This document shows, one piece after another, positions 25,013 through 33,604 of a DNA stretch of 64,000 nucleotides. How positions within the stretch are numbered: position 1 is the first letter of the stretch; each line of letters begins with the position of its first letter. The notes under the pieces are model-generated. The model searched no databases. It had not been told where the DNA came from and worked only from the letters and a program-made list of their open reading frames with translations. The translations under genes and the position numbers were made by a program. This stretch comes from UBA4421 sp002704225 (lineage in GTDB: Bacteria > Pseudomonadota > Gammaproteobacteria > Pseudomonadales > Azotimanducaceae): NCBI GenBank assembly GCA_902556425.1, contig CACDWG010000005.1:1-64000 (forward strand), written 5' to 3'.

Positions 25013-27025
25013 ATGCTTGGAGAGACTCAGAATACCGCGCGACAACGAACGAGCATTGTACTGCTTGGGCTAGCATTTGCGCTCAGCGCCTGCAGCCCAG
25101 CAGCCGAGCAACGTGAGCCGGACACCACACCTCGGTTCAGTGCTCCAGCTTTGCAGATAGATTCAGGGACGATCATCGGAGAGCCGAACAACAATGCCCT
25201 GCGCAATGCGTACTTTGGGGACCTGCACGTGCATACCGATTATTCCTTCGACGCCTACGCCTTTGGCACTGTCGCGACCCCTTATGATGCTTATCGCTAC
25301 GCGAAAGGTGAGGCCATTGCCCACCCCGCAGGCTTCCAAGTCCGGCTTAGACAGCCGCTGGATTTTTACGCCGTCACGGATCACGCGATGTTTTTGGGCG
25401 CAGTCAAAGCCGCAGCGGATACGTCCACGCGCTTTTCTCAAGAACCTCACGTACAGAGCCTGCATGACTTGAACGCCCCAGAGAATTTAAACACGGGCAG
25501 TTTGCAGGCACGCGTTGAGGCGTTCACTGGATTTCTGCCGGACACCTTAAATCGCGTTACCAGCGGTGAAACCGACCAGCGGATTCTCGACGACATCGCG
25601 AAAAATGCATGGGCGGACACCATTGCCGCCGCCAACACTCACTACCAGCCCGGCGAGTTCACAACCTTTGCTGCATACGAGTACACATCGTCCACCAATC
25701 AGCGCGGCAACTTGCATCGCAACGTCATTTTCCGCGACACGGATAAACTGCCCGTGATGCCGTTTTCGCGTTTCCACAGCCAAAACCCCGAAGGCCTTTG
25801 GGACTGGATGGATGCCATTCGCGCGCAAGGCATTGAAGCCTTGGCCATACCGCACAACTCCAACGGCTCCAATGGCGCTATGTTCATGATGGTCAACTGG
25901 GCAGGCGAACCTATCGATAACGCCTATGCCCAGCAGCGAATTCGTAATGAACCGCTTGTTGAACTGACCCAGGTTAAGGGTACCTCTGAAACCCACCCCC
26001 TGTTGTCGCCGAAAGACGAATGGGCGAACTTCGAAATCATGCCATTTCGAGTCGCCACCACACTCTACAGCGAACCCAAGGGTTCCTATGCACGAGATGC
26101 ATTACGCAAGGGCCTCACGCTGCAAGACAACGGCATGACTAATGCCTATCAGTTTGGCTTTGTAGGCGCATCAGACACCCATACGGGCGCAGCCTCCTTG
26201 GATGAAGACAACTACTTTTCAAAAGTTGGTTTATTGGATAGCAATGGCGGTTTGCGTGGCTCAGAACCGCTGTCCGCGGGAGATGCCGAGCTGATAACCG
26301 CTGCGGGCCGAGTCCAAGTAAAGGATATCGGAGGCGAGAAATACGCTTCCGGCGCTTATGAATCTTGGGGCGCGTCGGGTTTGACCGGTGTGTGGGCAGA
26401 AGAAAACACGCGAGAAGCGATTTATAACGCTTTTCGGCGCAAGGAAACCTTCGCCACCTCCGGCCCTCGCATGAAAGTCCGACTGTTTGCCGGCTACGGC
26501 TTATCTGACAACAACCTGGCGAACGCTGACGAACTGAGCGCTGCCTACGCAGCCGGTGTCAGCATGGGTTCAGAAATACAGGCCGAGGGCGACAGCGCCC
26601 CTACCCTGCTGGCCTGGGCAGCCCAAGACCCCAACTCCGCGGCATTGCAACGACTGCAGATCATCAAAGGCTGGAGTGTCGATGGTGAATCTTTCGAACA
26701 GGTCTACGATGTCGCCTGTTCTGATGGTGGTAGCGTCGATCCAGTCACACATCGCTGCCCAGATAATGGTGCCAGCGTAGATTTATCGAACTGTGCAATC
26801 AGCGAAAACTTAGGAGCCGGGGAACTCAAAGCCAACTGGACGGACCCCGACTTCAACGAGGAGCAGCGCGCCTTCTACTATGTTCGCGCCTTGGAAAATC
26901 CAACCTGCCGTTGGTCGACTTGGGACGCTCTGCGTGCCGGTGCAACGCCACGTGAGGACTTGCAAACCACCATTCAAGAGCGGGTCTGGTCATCACCAAT
27001 TTGGTATGTGCCGAACCAGGGCTAA
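25013..27025 (+). CDS. DUF3604 family lipoprotein
   Basis: A 670-residue exported protein. The N-terminal signal ends in the lipobox LSAC, so it is a predicted lipoprotein. The body matches DUF3604: YFGDLHVHTDYSFDAY near residue 65, VTDHAMFLG, TYEYTSS-like AAYEYTSSTNQRGNLHRNVIF, IPHNSNGSNG, and GASDTHTGAASL. The HxH, DH and DTH motifs resemble the metal site of PHP-type phosphoesterases. Enzyme activity is unproven, though a metal-dependent hydrolase is likely. GGGGAGG lies ahead of the ATG. A bidirectional terminator follows. Divergent from TrpB2. Confidence 0.9.
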   Translation: MLGETQNTARQRTSIVLLGLAFALSACSPAAEQREPDTTPRFSAPALQIDSGTIIGEPNNNALRNAYFGDLHVHTDYSFDAYAFGTVATPYDAYRYAKGEAIAHPAGFQVRLRQPLDFYAVTDHAMFLGAVKAAADTSTRFSQEPHVQSLHDLNAPENLNTGSLQARVEAFTGFLPDTLNRVTSGETDQRILDDIAKNAWADTIAAANTHYQPGEFTTFAAYEYTSSTNQRGNLHRNVIFRDTDKLPVMPFSRFHSQNPEGLWDWMDAIRAQGIEALAIPHNSNGSNGAMFMMVNWAGEPIDNAYAQQRIRNEPLVELTQVKGTSETHPLLSPKDEWANFEIMPFRVATTLYSEPKGSYARDALRKGLTLQDNGMTNAYQFGFVGASDTHTGAASLDEDNYFSKVGLLDSNGGLRGSEPLSAGDAELITAAGRVQVKDIGGEKYASGAYESWGASGLTGVWAEENTREAIYNAFRRKETFATSGPRMKVRLFAGYGLSDNNLANADELSAAYAAGVSMGSEIQAEGDSAPTLLAWAAQDPNSAALQRLQIIKGWSVDGESFEQVYDVACSDGGSVDPVTHRCPDNGASVDLSNCAISENLGAGELKANWTDPDFNEEQRAFYYVRALENPTCRWSTWDALRAGATPREDLQTTIQERVWSSPIWYVPNQG

Positions 27026-27046
27026 ATGCCGTTATCTCATGGGCAG

Positions 27047-27077
27047 AAAAAAGCCGCGCTTTATGCGCGGCTTTTTA
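27047..27077. terminator. Bidirectional intrinsic terminator
   Basis: GCCGCGC (27053-27059) pairs with GCGCGGC (27065-27071), flanked by a run of A on the left and T on the right, so it can end transcripts from both sides: the DUF3604 gene on the plus strand and the small gene at 27095 on the minus strand. Confidence 0.92.
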
Positions 27078-27094
27078 TTGTCTGGAAAGTGAGA

Positions 27095-27352
27095 TCAACT
27101 TCGACGGCGTGCTCTTGGATCCTCATAGGTATCACTTTGTTCTTGCGGCGCCTCTGCGCCTGCTCGAGCACGTTCACTGATTTGTACGTCGACGCCGCCT
27201 TCAGCCCTTGTCGCTTGCCGAGGCCGCGCCTCCTCTCGAGTACGAGATTCCTCTCGTGGCGCCTCACCCCTCTCACTTGCGTACGTTCGTTGGGTTGATG
27301 CGTTTGCGTTGCTCCCGGATACCGGGGCCCCGTAACCAATACCTTCGGGCAT
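27095..27352 (-). CDS. Small charged, probably disordered protein
   Basis: An 85-residue protein not assigned to a family. It begins MPEGIGYGAPVSGSN, then is dominated by Glu, Arg, Ala and Gln with a loose ARxxEAPxxE-like periodicity (EAPREES, EEARPRQ, RAGAEAPQEQ), and ends in a basic RARRRS. It has no signal peptide, membrane segment or cysteine. Two things make it credible: AAAGGAG lies 7 nt before the ATG, and an intrinsic terminator follows the stop at the right distance. A longer frame on the same strand runs into the terminator and is rejected. Function unknown. Confidence 0.6.
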   Translation of the reverse strand: MPEGIGYGAPVSGSNANASTQRTYASERGEAPREESRTREEARPRQATRAEGGVDVQISERARAGAEAPQEQSDTYEDPRARRRS

Positions 27353-27466
27353 GATCTGCTCCTTTGAGTCACACGTTCATCAGATGCCCAAAATACTAGC
27401 ACGTCTACTTTTGGATAAGGCATAGCCGAATTCAGCATCTCACACAGACTCTGATAGCATTCGGCC

Positions 27467-28285
27467 ATGCAATCTATTGTCGGCAATTTCCCATGGCAGC
27501 GCCCCCCGTGGCAGGGTGGTACAACCAAGTATCGCTTAGGCATGCGTCCGATTTCACTCGAGCACTGGTTTCAAGGTCAACCGTCGCCAGACCTTAGAGT
27601 CCACAAATACAATCTGCTGAAGCGAGCCTATGGGCAAGTCGTGCAGGCCTTGCCCGAGGCACGCGACGCACAGGCACGCCTGGCCGAGCAGATGCAGGCA
27701 CACGAATGGTACGAAGCGCATAGCCGCGACGCGACCGACTACCCTGATCTCATCGCCGCACTTTCGCTACAAGTATCCGACGATCTGTGTGTTATCCAAA
27801 CCGGTGGCGAACAACGACTGATCGCCGCCAGTGTTTGCTCACCCAGCTACTGGAACATCAAGGAAAAAATCGGCTTGTCCCTATCGGCTGTTCACCGACC
27901 AGTCACGTCACTGCAGCGAAAGATCGGCAGCCAAATTCAGCGCTTCATTACTCAGGCACCAGTGATGACGCCCTTTGAGCGCAGCAATTGGTTTGTGCAC
28001 GGTAATCGTGAACGTATGCACCTGGCACCAGAGGGCGAGATAGCAGGATCGCCCGAAAACTGGTTCCTAAGATCCGAACGAGAAACTCTGTGTCGTTTTC
28101 ACGATGATTACTTATTGTTTACGATCAACGTTCGCTTCGCGCCGCTGCGGGACATCGTCCTCTACCCTGAGGCGCTTGCAGATCTGATCGCGTCCTTATC
28201 GCGCTTTGACACTGAAGAAATCGACTACTTCGGTGGTGGGCCCAAATACCAACGTCTCGCCGAATATCTGGCGGGTTTGCACTAA
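27467..28285 (+). CDS. DUF3445 haem-dependent oxidative N-demethylase-like protein
   Basis: A 272-residue soluble protein matching DUF3445: LRPISLEHWFQ-like start (MRPISLEHWFQ), a long middle region with VHRPVTSLQRKIG, NWFVHGNRERMHLAP, and the conserved FLRSERETLCRF...LLFTINVRFAPL near the C-terminus. Members bind haem and oxidatively demethylate amines such as dimethylamine; haem binding here is inferred from the family. It stands alone, divergent from the small gene at 27095 and convergent with a TonB receptor. Confidence 0.82.
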   Translation: MQSIVGNFPWQRPPWQGGTTKYRLGMRPISLEHWFQGQPSPDLRVHKYNLLKRAYGQVVQALPEARDAQARLAEQMQAHEWYEAHSRDATDYPDLIAALSLQVSDDLCVIQTGGEQRLIAASVCSPSYWNIKEKIGLSLSAVHRPVTSLQRKIGSQIQRFITQAPVMTPFERSNWFVHGNRERMHLAPEGEIAGSPENWFLRSERETLCRFHDDYLLFTINVRFAPLRDIVLYPEALADLIASLSRFDTEEIDYFGGGPKYQRLAEYLAGLH

Positions 28286-28341
28286 ACATCACCGCGGCCC
28301 GATAACGCGATCAACCAAATCCCCGGGCAAAATCCAGGCAT

Positions 28342-28368
28342 AAAAAAAGCGGGCTTAAAGCCCGCTTT
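28342..28368 (-). terminator. Intrinsic terminator of the TonB receptor gene
   Basis: AAAGCGGGCT (28346-28355) and AGCCCGCTTT (28359-28368) form a 10-bp stem with a 3-nt loop. On the minus strand the stem is followed by seven U, placing it 18 bases past the TonB receptor stop. Confidence 0.92.
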
Positions 28369-28385
28369 CCTTGAGTCACAACCGC

Positions 28386-30947
28386 TTAGAAGCTGTAGCT
28401 CAAACGTCCGTACATGAACGCGCCATTAAACCCGTAGGGGGTAAATTGGCTATAAGGCAGGCCCAGAACCGTTGCGGGCGTTGTTCCGCATGAACCGGCA
28501 CGGCAACCTTTTTCGTTGGTCGCGTTACGTATACCAAAGGAACCACGAAGGTCTTCGCTGACGTCGTAACCGAGTTCGAGATCCAACAACATTGCGTCGT
28601 CGAACACGCCACCCGCTTCACTGTCATAGTACTTACCGTAGTAGCTGACGCGCACTAAGTAATCCATCTGACCCATATCGTGCTGTGCTGTCATTACCCA
28701 ACGGGAATTAGGCACACCGTCTTCGATCAACTGCACTCGATTATCCCCAAGCAGTTCTGCATTGCGACGAGTCACCGAGGTTGACGAGCGGTTGTAGGCC
28801 AAGCTCCAGTTGGTCACACCAGACAGCCATTCCGTTTCGGTGCTTACAACGAGGTCAATACCCGACGTATTGGTGTCGAATTGGTTGGTAAAGAAACGGA
28901 ATTCCGAAATATCAGACGCATCGATACCTTGACCGCTTAGCGTGGCTTGATCAGCCGCACTGAGTGCGAAATCGCTCGACAGGCTCAACCGGTCATCCAG
29001 ATCAATGTCGAAGTAGTCAACGGTAATATCAAAGTCCCCAATCGAACCATAGACACCCACGGTGAAGTTCAAAGACTCTTCAGGATCCAACTCGCTGCCG
29101 CCCTTCAATGCTGCAGGACCGCTGGTGGATGGAATCACACCCTGGTTGGTCAATACACCGCCAATGATCTGAGTAGAGATATTGGACGCATTGGATTGGC
29201 CAGGAGTGGGCGCCTTGAAGCCCGTGCTGACCGTTGCTCGGAAACCCAGATTATCGCTGTAGGCATAGTTTGCGCCCAAACGAACATTCGTCGTGGTCCC
29301 AAATGTATCAAAGTCTTCGAAACGCAGGGCACCAGCAACCAGCAAGTCTTCCGATGGAGTCCATTCCAGATCACCGTAGACCGCGTAGTTCTTACGCTCC
29401 CAAGAGCCTGAAATCGCTGGAGAAAACCCAGGGAATCCGTTGGTCGATGTGCTGAAGCCTTGGTTACCCAAACCGCCGTCGATGTAGGATTCTGCCTGCC
29501 CGGCACCAATGGTGAATTCTTCGATTCGGTACTCGGCACCGAACGCCAAAGCCATCGTGTCTGACAACGTCATCGAGAAATCGGCATTAAAGCCCATGTC
29601 TTCTTGCTCGTAAGAGCCCGCGTCAAAGTTGCGCGGCGTCAATGGACCCAAGCTTGCGTTTACGGTGTTGTTGATAAAGAAATCTGCTTCGTTGCTGCCG
29701 TTGTAGGCGCTGACGCTCCAGAACATACCGCTATCGGTTTCACCGCGAAGACCAACTAAAATTGCATAGTCCGTTATTTCCCCGCCAAAGTTTGGTGTGA
29801 AACCACCTGTGATCGTCTCTTGGAAGCTGAAACAGTTTGGATCCGCTTGCACCTGGGCCATCGCCGTTGCGTCTGGCACCAGACCATTCATCGTTACCGT
29901 CGGGCAAGCAACACCATCACCGGTTGAAAGAGCAGGAAAGGCGCTGTTGTCCGTGCCTGCATCGCCAGGAGTTAGGTCACCGATCAACAAAGTAGCACCG
30001 CCGTCACCGCTGTATACACCACCACGGTTCGTTGGGTTTCGATAGTAGAAACCACCGGTGACTTCTTTGCTGTTGTAGTTCGCGTTTCCGAAGAACTCAA
30101 CGTTATCCGACAAGTCGCCACCAAAGTTGGCCCATAACTTGTAGTCGTCTGCCACTTCAGGAGTACCCCAAACTTGTGCTGGATTACTCACATTCTGATA
30201 GCCCGCTGCAATCAGATTGGCTGCGTCTTGACGCTGTACTGAACGATCGGTCGCATCGGCTTCAGCCCATTCGGCGGTCAGGTTTAAGAAACCTTCACTA
30301 CCCAGAGCAAAGCCTTTGTTTACCGCGATCACAGTTTGGGCGCCATCACCTTCGGAGTATTCTCCGAACTTGATCTCAACCGCACCATCAGACGCAGAGT
30401 CCTTCAGGTTGAAGTTGATTACACCCGCGATCGCATCGGATCCGTACTGGGCGGCAGCGCCATCTCGCAGTACTTCAACGCTGCGCAGTGCTAGGCCAGG
30501 AATCGCAGAAATGTCCGCACCTTGCGAGCCGTCCGCCATACCGTTGCCCAACCATGTAATTACGGCTGCGCGATGACGACGACGGCCATTCACCATAACC
30601 AACGTGTGGTCAGGGGCTAGGCCTCGCAGGTTAGCGGGTCTCACTAGGGTTGCCGCATCACTAATAGGCTGGTCATTTACGTTTAACGAAGGCACAAGGT
30701 TACGCAGCAGATTGCTGGTATCTCCACCACCTTGCTGCAAGAAGTCATCACCCGTCACAACGTCGACTGGTGCTGTAGAATCGGTAGTCGAACGAGGCTT
30801 GCCCCGTGTACCGATGGTGATCACCTCTTCCATTACTTCGGGGTCCGCTTGGGCCATATCGGCGGCCAGGGCTTGCGTCGAAGTCAGAAAGAAAGAAACC
30901 ACGATAGAAAGTGCTGTCAGCAGAACGCTGGAAAAGCTCTTATTCAA
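28386..30947 (-). CDS. TonB-dependent outer-membrane receptor
   Basis: An 853-residue receptor with a signal peptide ending near ALAADMAQ, a TonB-box-like segment MEEVITIGTRG, and a plug with DHTLVMVNGRRRHRAA, DISAIPGLALRSVEVLRDGAAAQYGSDAIAGVINF. The barrel ends GRLSYSF with the terminal phenylalanine. This subtype, with GRRRHRAA and GSDAIAGVINF, is common in marine gammaproteobacteria and differs from the receptor at 20900. The start is a TTG with GGAG 8 nt upstream; no ATG serves in frame nearby. The 295-bp region upstream holds inverted repeats that may be operators. Substrate unknown. Confidence 0.92.
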   Translation of the reverse strand: MNKSFSSVLLTALSIVVSFFLTSTQALAADMAQADPEVMEEVITIGTRGKPRSTTDSTAPVDVVTGDDFLQQGGGDTSNLLRNLVPSLNVNDQPISDAATLVRPANLRGLAPDHTLVMVNGRRRHRAAVITWLGNGMADGSQGADISAIPGLALRSVEVLRDGAAAQYGSDAIAGVINFNLKDSASDGAVEIKFGEYSEGDGAQTVIAVNKGFALGSEGFLNLTAEWAEADATDRSVQRQDAANLIAAGYQNVSNPAQVWGTPEVADDYKLWANFGGDLSDNVEFFGNANYNSKEVTGGFYYRNPTNRGGVYSGDGGATLLIGDLTPGDAGTDNSAFPALSTGDGVACPTVTMNGLVPDATAMAQVQADPNCFSFQETITGGFTPNFGGEITDYAILVGLRGETDSGMFWSVSAYNGSNEADFFINNTVNASLGPLTPRNFDAGSYEQEDMGFNADFSMTLSDTMALAFGAEYRIEEFTIGAGQAESYIDGGLGNQGFSTSTNGFPGFSPAISGSWERKNYAVYGDLEWTPSEDLLVAGALRFEDFDTFGTTTNVRLGANYAYSDNLGFRATVSTGFKAPTPGQSNASNISTQIIGGVLTNQGVIPSTSGPAALKGGSELDPEESLNFTVGVYGSIGDFDITVDYFDIDLDDRLSLSSDFALSAADQATLSGQGIDASDISEFRFFTNQFDTNTSGIDLVVSTETEWLSGVTNWSLAYNRSSTSVTRRNAELLGDNRVQLIEDGVPNSRWVMTAQHDMGQMDYLVRVSYYGKYYDSEAGGVFDDAMLLDLELGYDVSEDLRGSFGIRNATNEKGCRAGSCGTTPATVLGLPYSQFTPYGFNGAFMYGRLSYSF

Positions 30948-31242
30948 TAGTCCATCTCCAAAAATTGATAAACGGCGCCTTTAAGGCGACGAGCGGGATT
31001 TTTCGCCTTCAAACGTCCTCTGTAAAGCTTTTTGTTACCAATTCGTAACAATTTGATATTTTCGTGAAATATTTGTTCATTTTTGGGTGACTAATGTGAA
31101 TTTTTATACAAAACAGGTGGTTATAAGCTCCACTCCGTGAAAGCGAGAACGAGAGAACAAAATCTCAAATGACGGCTCGTGCAATGCAGCAAAATTGCCG
31201 TCTCGTCGACGACTCTAAAGCCACCTTCAGCATTTATTCGAG
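30948..31242. promoter_or_regulatory. Promoter region of the TonB receptor, with inverted repeats
   Basis: No gene is seen in these 295 bases, which are more AT-rich than the surroundings. TTGTTAC-N6-GTAACAA lies at 31032-31051 and ATATTT-N5-AAATAT, with a TTTC-GT-GAAA core, at 31056-31072. Both look like binding sites of dimeric repressors. Near the amidohydrolase end, GACGGC (31171-31176) and GCCGTC (31197-31202) could form a weak 3' hairpin. No Fur box was recognised. Confidence 0.4.
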
Positions 31243-33009
31243 TCAGTTTCGTCGGTAACGAACCTGTCCCCCCACCAGAGTCATGTCGATCTCAATGTCT
31301 GGAATATCCGCTTCCGGCACCGTAAAGAAATCTTGGGACAGAACCACCAAATCTGCCCACTTACCCGGGGTGATCGAACCTTTAACATGCTCCTCAAAGG
31401 CGGCTGTGGCGTTATTAATGGTATAGCTCGCCAGCGCTTCCTCTCGGCTCAAGGCCTGCTCCGGAAGAAACAGCGCACCCTGAGACGTGCGACGAGACAC
31501 CGTAGCGTATAAAGAAGCCATGGCGTCGATTGGCTCAACCGGTACGTCGGTGCCGTTGGCCAATAGCGCCCCGCTCTCGATTAAATCCCGCCATGGATAA
31601 GACGTACGAGCGGTTCGTTCATTACCCAAACGAAAGGAGATCCAAGGCCCGTCAGACGCGCTGTGTATGCCTTGAAAGGCAGCGATCACGCCCAACTGAC
31701 CGAACCTAGGCACGTCAACCGGATCAACATGCTGCGCGTGCTCAATGCGCCAGCGCAAGGATTTGCCATCCACCCCGCCCTCTGTAAAGGCGCGCTCGTA
31801 GAGATCTAGAATCTCCCGATTGGCACGATCACCAATCGCGTGAGTGTTGAGCTGGTAGCCGTGTTCAATTGCCAGCCTCGCGGTTTCCTCAATTTCCTCA
31901 ACCGACTCCAGAACTAACCCATCTGTTTCTGGCAAGTCGGTATAGGGCGCGAGCAGCCAGGCACCATGCGCACCCAAGGCTCCATCCAACTGACGCTTGA
32001 TGGAGCGGACGGTTAAAAAGTCGTTTTCTTCCGTCTCCATCCTATAGGCCGACAGATTGGCTGCCAGATCTTCATTGCTCTCGCCCCGCACCATCACGTA
32101 AAGGCGAATGGGCAGTTCATCAGCAGCCTCCATTTCCTTGAGAAAGTCGATGATCGCAAAGCTGGCCCCCGCGTCATGGAACGAGGTGATACCGTGCGCT
32201 AACGCCTGCTCCCCAGCCAACAACACCTGCTCTCTGAGCTCGGCGTGCTGTTCTTCTCGAGGGCGCTGGGACTGGTAATCTGCCGCCGCTTTTGCAACCA
32301 GCCGTTGTGCGGTTTCTCGCAGCAACCCCGTGGCGCGACCTGCGCTGTCACGGACAATGGTGCCTCCCTCAGGGTTTGGGGTCGCATCACGAATACCAGC
32401 TGCAGCCAGTGCCGCATCATTCGCAAATGCTGCATGACCACTGGCGTGGCCTAGCAGAACCGGATTATTGGGTGAAATGCGAGACAAAGTTTGGTTTAAC
32501 GGAACGCCATCAACCGCGTCGGCAGGCAAACGATCCCACTTTTCTTGGTGCCAGCCCCTGCCAAAAATCCACTCACCGGCCTCGGCCGCATCAACTGCAA
32601 CCGCCACACGACCAACCGCTTCCTGCCAGTTTTGCACATCGTTTAAATCAATAATCTGCTGGGCACGACCAAAACTCATGAAGTGCCCATGGCCTTCGAT
32701 CAAACCCGGCACAAGCAGACGACCGTCCAGGTCAATGAGTTGGGTCGCTGGACCAGCCCACACTCGGATCTCTTCATCAGAGCCAACGGCAGCGATACGA
32801 TGATCCACCACAGCAACCGCGGTGGCTCCAACAACCTGCGAATCCATACTGGCCACAACGCCACCGAACAAAATGGTATCGGCTTCGGCATTCCCGGTGT
32901 CATTACCTTCGCTTAGCGGGTTTTCCGCAGGCGCACACCCTGGGACAGTGAACACCAGTAAAAGCCCAAAAATAACGCCGTTAAGTCGACCAGTATTAAC
33001 GTTGATCAA
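31243..33009 (-). CDS. YtcJ-like amidohydrolase lipoprotein
   Basis: A 588-residue metal-dependent hydrolase (amidohydrolase 3 group). The signal peptide ends in the lipobox VPGC, so it should be a lipoprotein. Motifs: ILFGGVVASMDSQ (composite beta domain), LIEGHGHFMSFG (the H-x-H metal site), GRGWHQEKW, ITSFHDAG, NTHAIGDRANREIL, WRIEHAQHVDP and NGTDVPVEPIDAM. These match YtcJ-type proteins, whose substrates are often unknown N-acyl or cyclic amide compounds. The best start is a TTG; no ATG lies before the lipobox. Next to a TonB receptor, it may process an imported compound. Confidence 0.9.
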   Translation of the reverse strand: MINVNTGRLNGVIFGLLLVFTVPGCAPAENPLSEGNDTGNAEADTILFGGVVASMDSQVVGATAVAVVDHRIAAVGSDEEIRVWAGPATQLIDLDGRLLVPGLIEGHGHFMSFGRAQQIIDLNDVQNWQEAVGRVAVAVDAAEAGEWIFGRGWHQEKWDRLPADAVDGVPLNQTLSRISPNNPVLLGHASGHAAFANDAALAAAGIRDATPNPEGGTIVRDSAGRATGLLRETAQRLVAKAAADYQSQRPREEQHAELREQVLLAGEQALAHGITSFHDAGASFAIIDFLKEMEAADELPIRLYVMVRGESNEDLAANLSAYRMETEENDFLTVRSIKRQLDGALGAHGAWLLAPYTDLPETDGLVLESVEEIEETARLAIEHGYQLNTHAIGDRANREILDLYERAFTEGGVDGKSLRWRIEHAQHVDPVDVPRFGQLGVIAAFQGIHSASDGPWISFRLGNERTARTSYPWRDLIESGALLANGTDVPVEPIDAMASLYATVSRRTSQGALFLPEQALSREEALASYTINNATAAFEEHVKGSITPGKWADLVVLSQDFFTVPEADIPDIEIDMTLVGGQVRYRRN

Positions 33010-33232
33010 AGCAAAAATCCATTAACTGTGGGATTAAGAATCATCACTGCTGAATCGCCAGCAGGCAAGTTACGTCCACAATCACTTCAGCGGCTCCCTG
33101 CCAGCAAGGTAAATCCAAACCTTTCCCAAATGGAATTTATTTCTTTTGATTTATTCCTTTTACCCTTAGAGACATCTCCGGTTTACTGCGCCCCATCGCA
33201 TCAACACATGCACGTCATCGTTAGGAAAAATC

Positions 33233-33391
33233 ATGCATAAGCCAGCAGTCGACCCTATCCTTCCGCAAGAATTTAAAATCGAGATCCCTGAGATCAAAAA
33301 GAGCCTGCCGCTTCGTCGTATTGACGAAGAGCTGTCTGAGTTCGAAAGAGCCCGTCAAGCCAGCAAGACGTGGTCCATGGGACAAGACTAA
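33233..33391 (+). CDS. Small protein of 52 residues with its own terminator
   Basis: A small gene in the gap between the amidohydrolase and the Old Yellow Enzyme. The protein starts MHKPAVDPILPQEF, has EIPEIKKSLPLRRIDEEL, and a likely amphipathic helix (RRIDEELSEFERARQ), ending SKTWSMGQD. It has no signal peptide, membrane segment or cysteine. AGGA lies about 7 nt before the ATG. The strongest support is a very stable terminator starting 22 bases past the stop. No family recognised; a regulatory or binding small protein is possible. The 223 bases before it hold no other gene and no clear -35/-10 pair. Confidence 0.6.
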   Translation: MHKPAVDPILPQEFKIEIPEIKKSLPLRRIDEELSEFERARQASKTWSMGQD

Positions 33392-33412
33392 ACCGACCCG
33401 ATCTGTGACTTC

Positions 33413-33438
33413 GCCCTGACTACGGTCAGGGCCTTTTT
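33413..33438 (+). terminator. Intrinsic terminator with UACG tetraloop
   Basis: GCCCTGAC (33413-33420) pairs with GTCAGGGC (33425-33432) around TACG, a C(UACG)G-type stable tetraloop, followed by CTTTTT. It ends the 52-codon gene. Confidence 0.93.
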
Positions 33439-33550
33439 CCCCAACGCCCCACTATCGCCCAACAGACCCTGTTCGCACACTCCTTTTAGTAGAGAATCTC
33501 GAAGCATTGAGTCATCTTTCCTGCGAGAATCTCGGCTCGCCCAAGCTCTA

Positions 33551-33566
33551 ACGAAAACGTTAACGC
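33551..33566. promoter_or_regulatory. LacI/PurR-type operator candidate
   Basis: On the minus strand this reads GCGTTAACGTTTTCGT, which agrees with the E. coli PurR consensus at 13 of 16 positions and has the central CG of LacI-family operators. It lies 39 bp upstream of the Old Yellow Enzyme start, just before a TATACC that could be the -10. A perfect 10-bp palindrome, CGCCTAGGCG, is at 33564-33573. Confidence 0.4.
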
Positions 33567-33604
33567 CTAGGCGCGCGCCACTATACCTAATGGAGACTTG
33601 AGCA

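Noticed and set aside
27061..27543. 160-codon minus-strand frame overlapping the small gene at 27095
   Set aside because: It ends inside the terminator, crosses the divergent DUF3445 start region and has low-complexity basic sequence without an RBS. The 85-codon frame has both RBS and terminator.
20900..30947. SusCD-type or siderophore uptake locus
   Set aside because: No SusD, ferric-reductase, siderophore synthesis or Fur box sits with the TonB receptors; both stand apart from dedicated transport partners.
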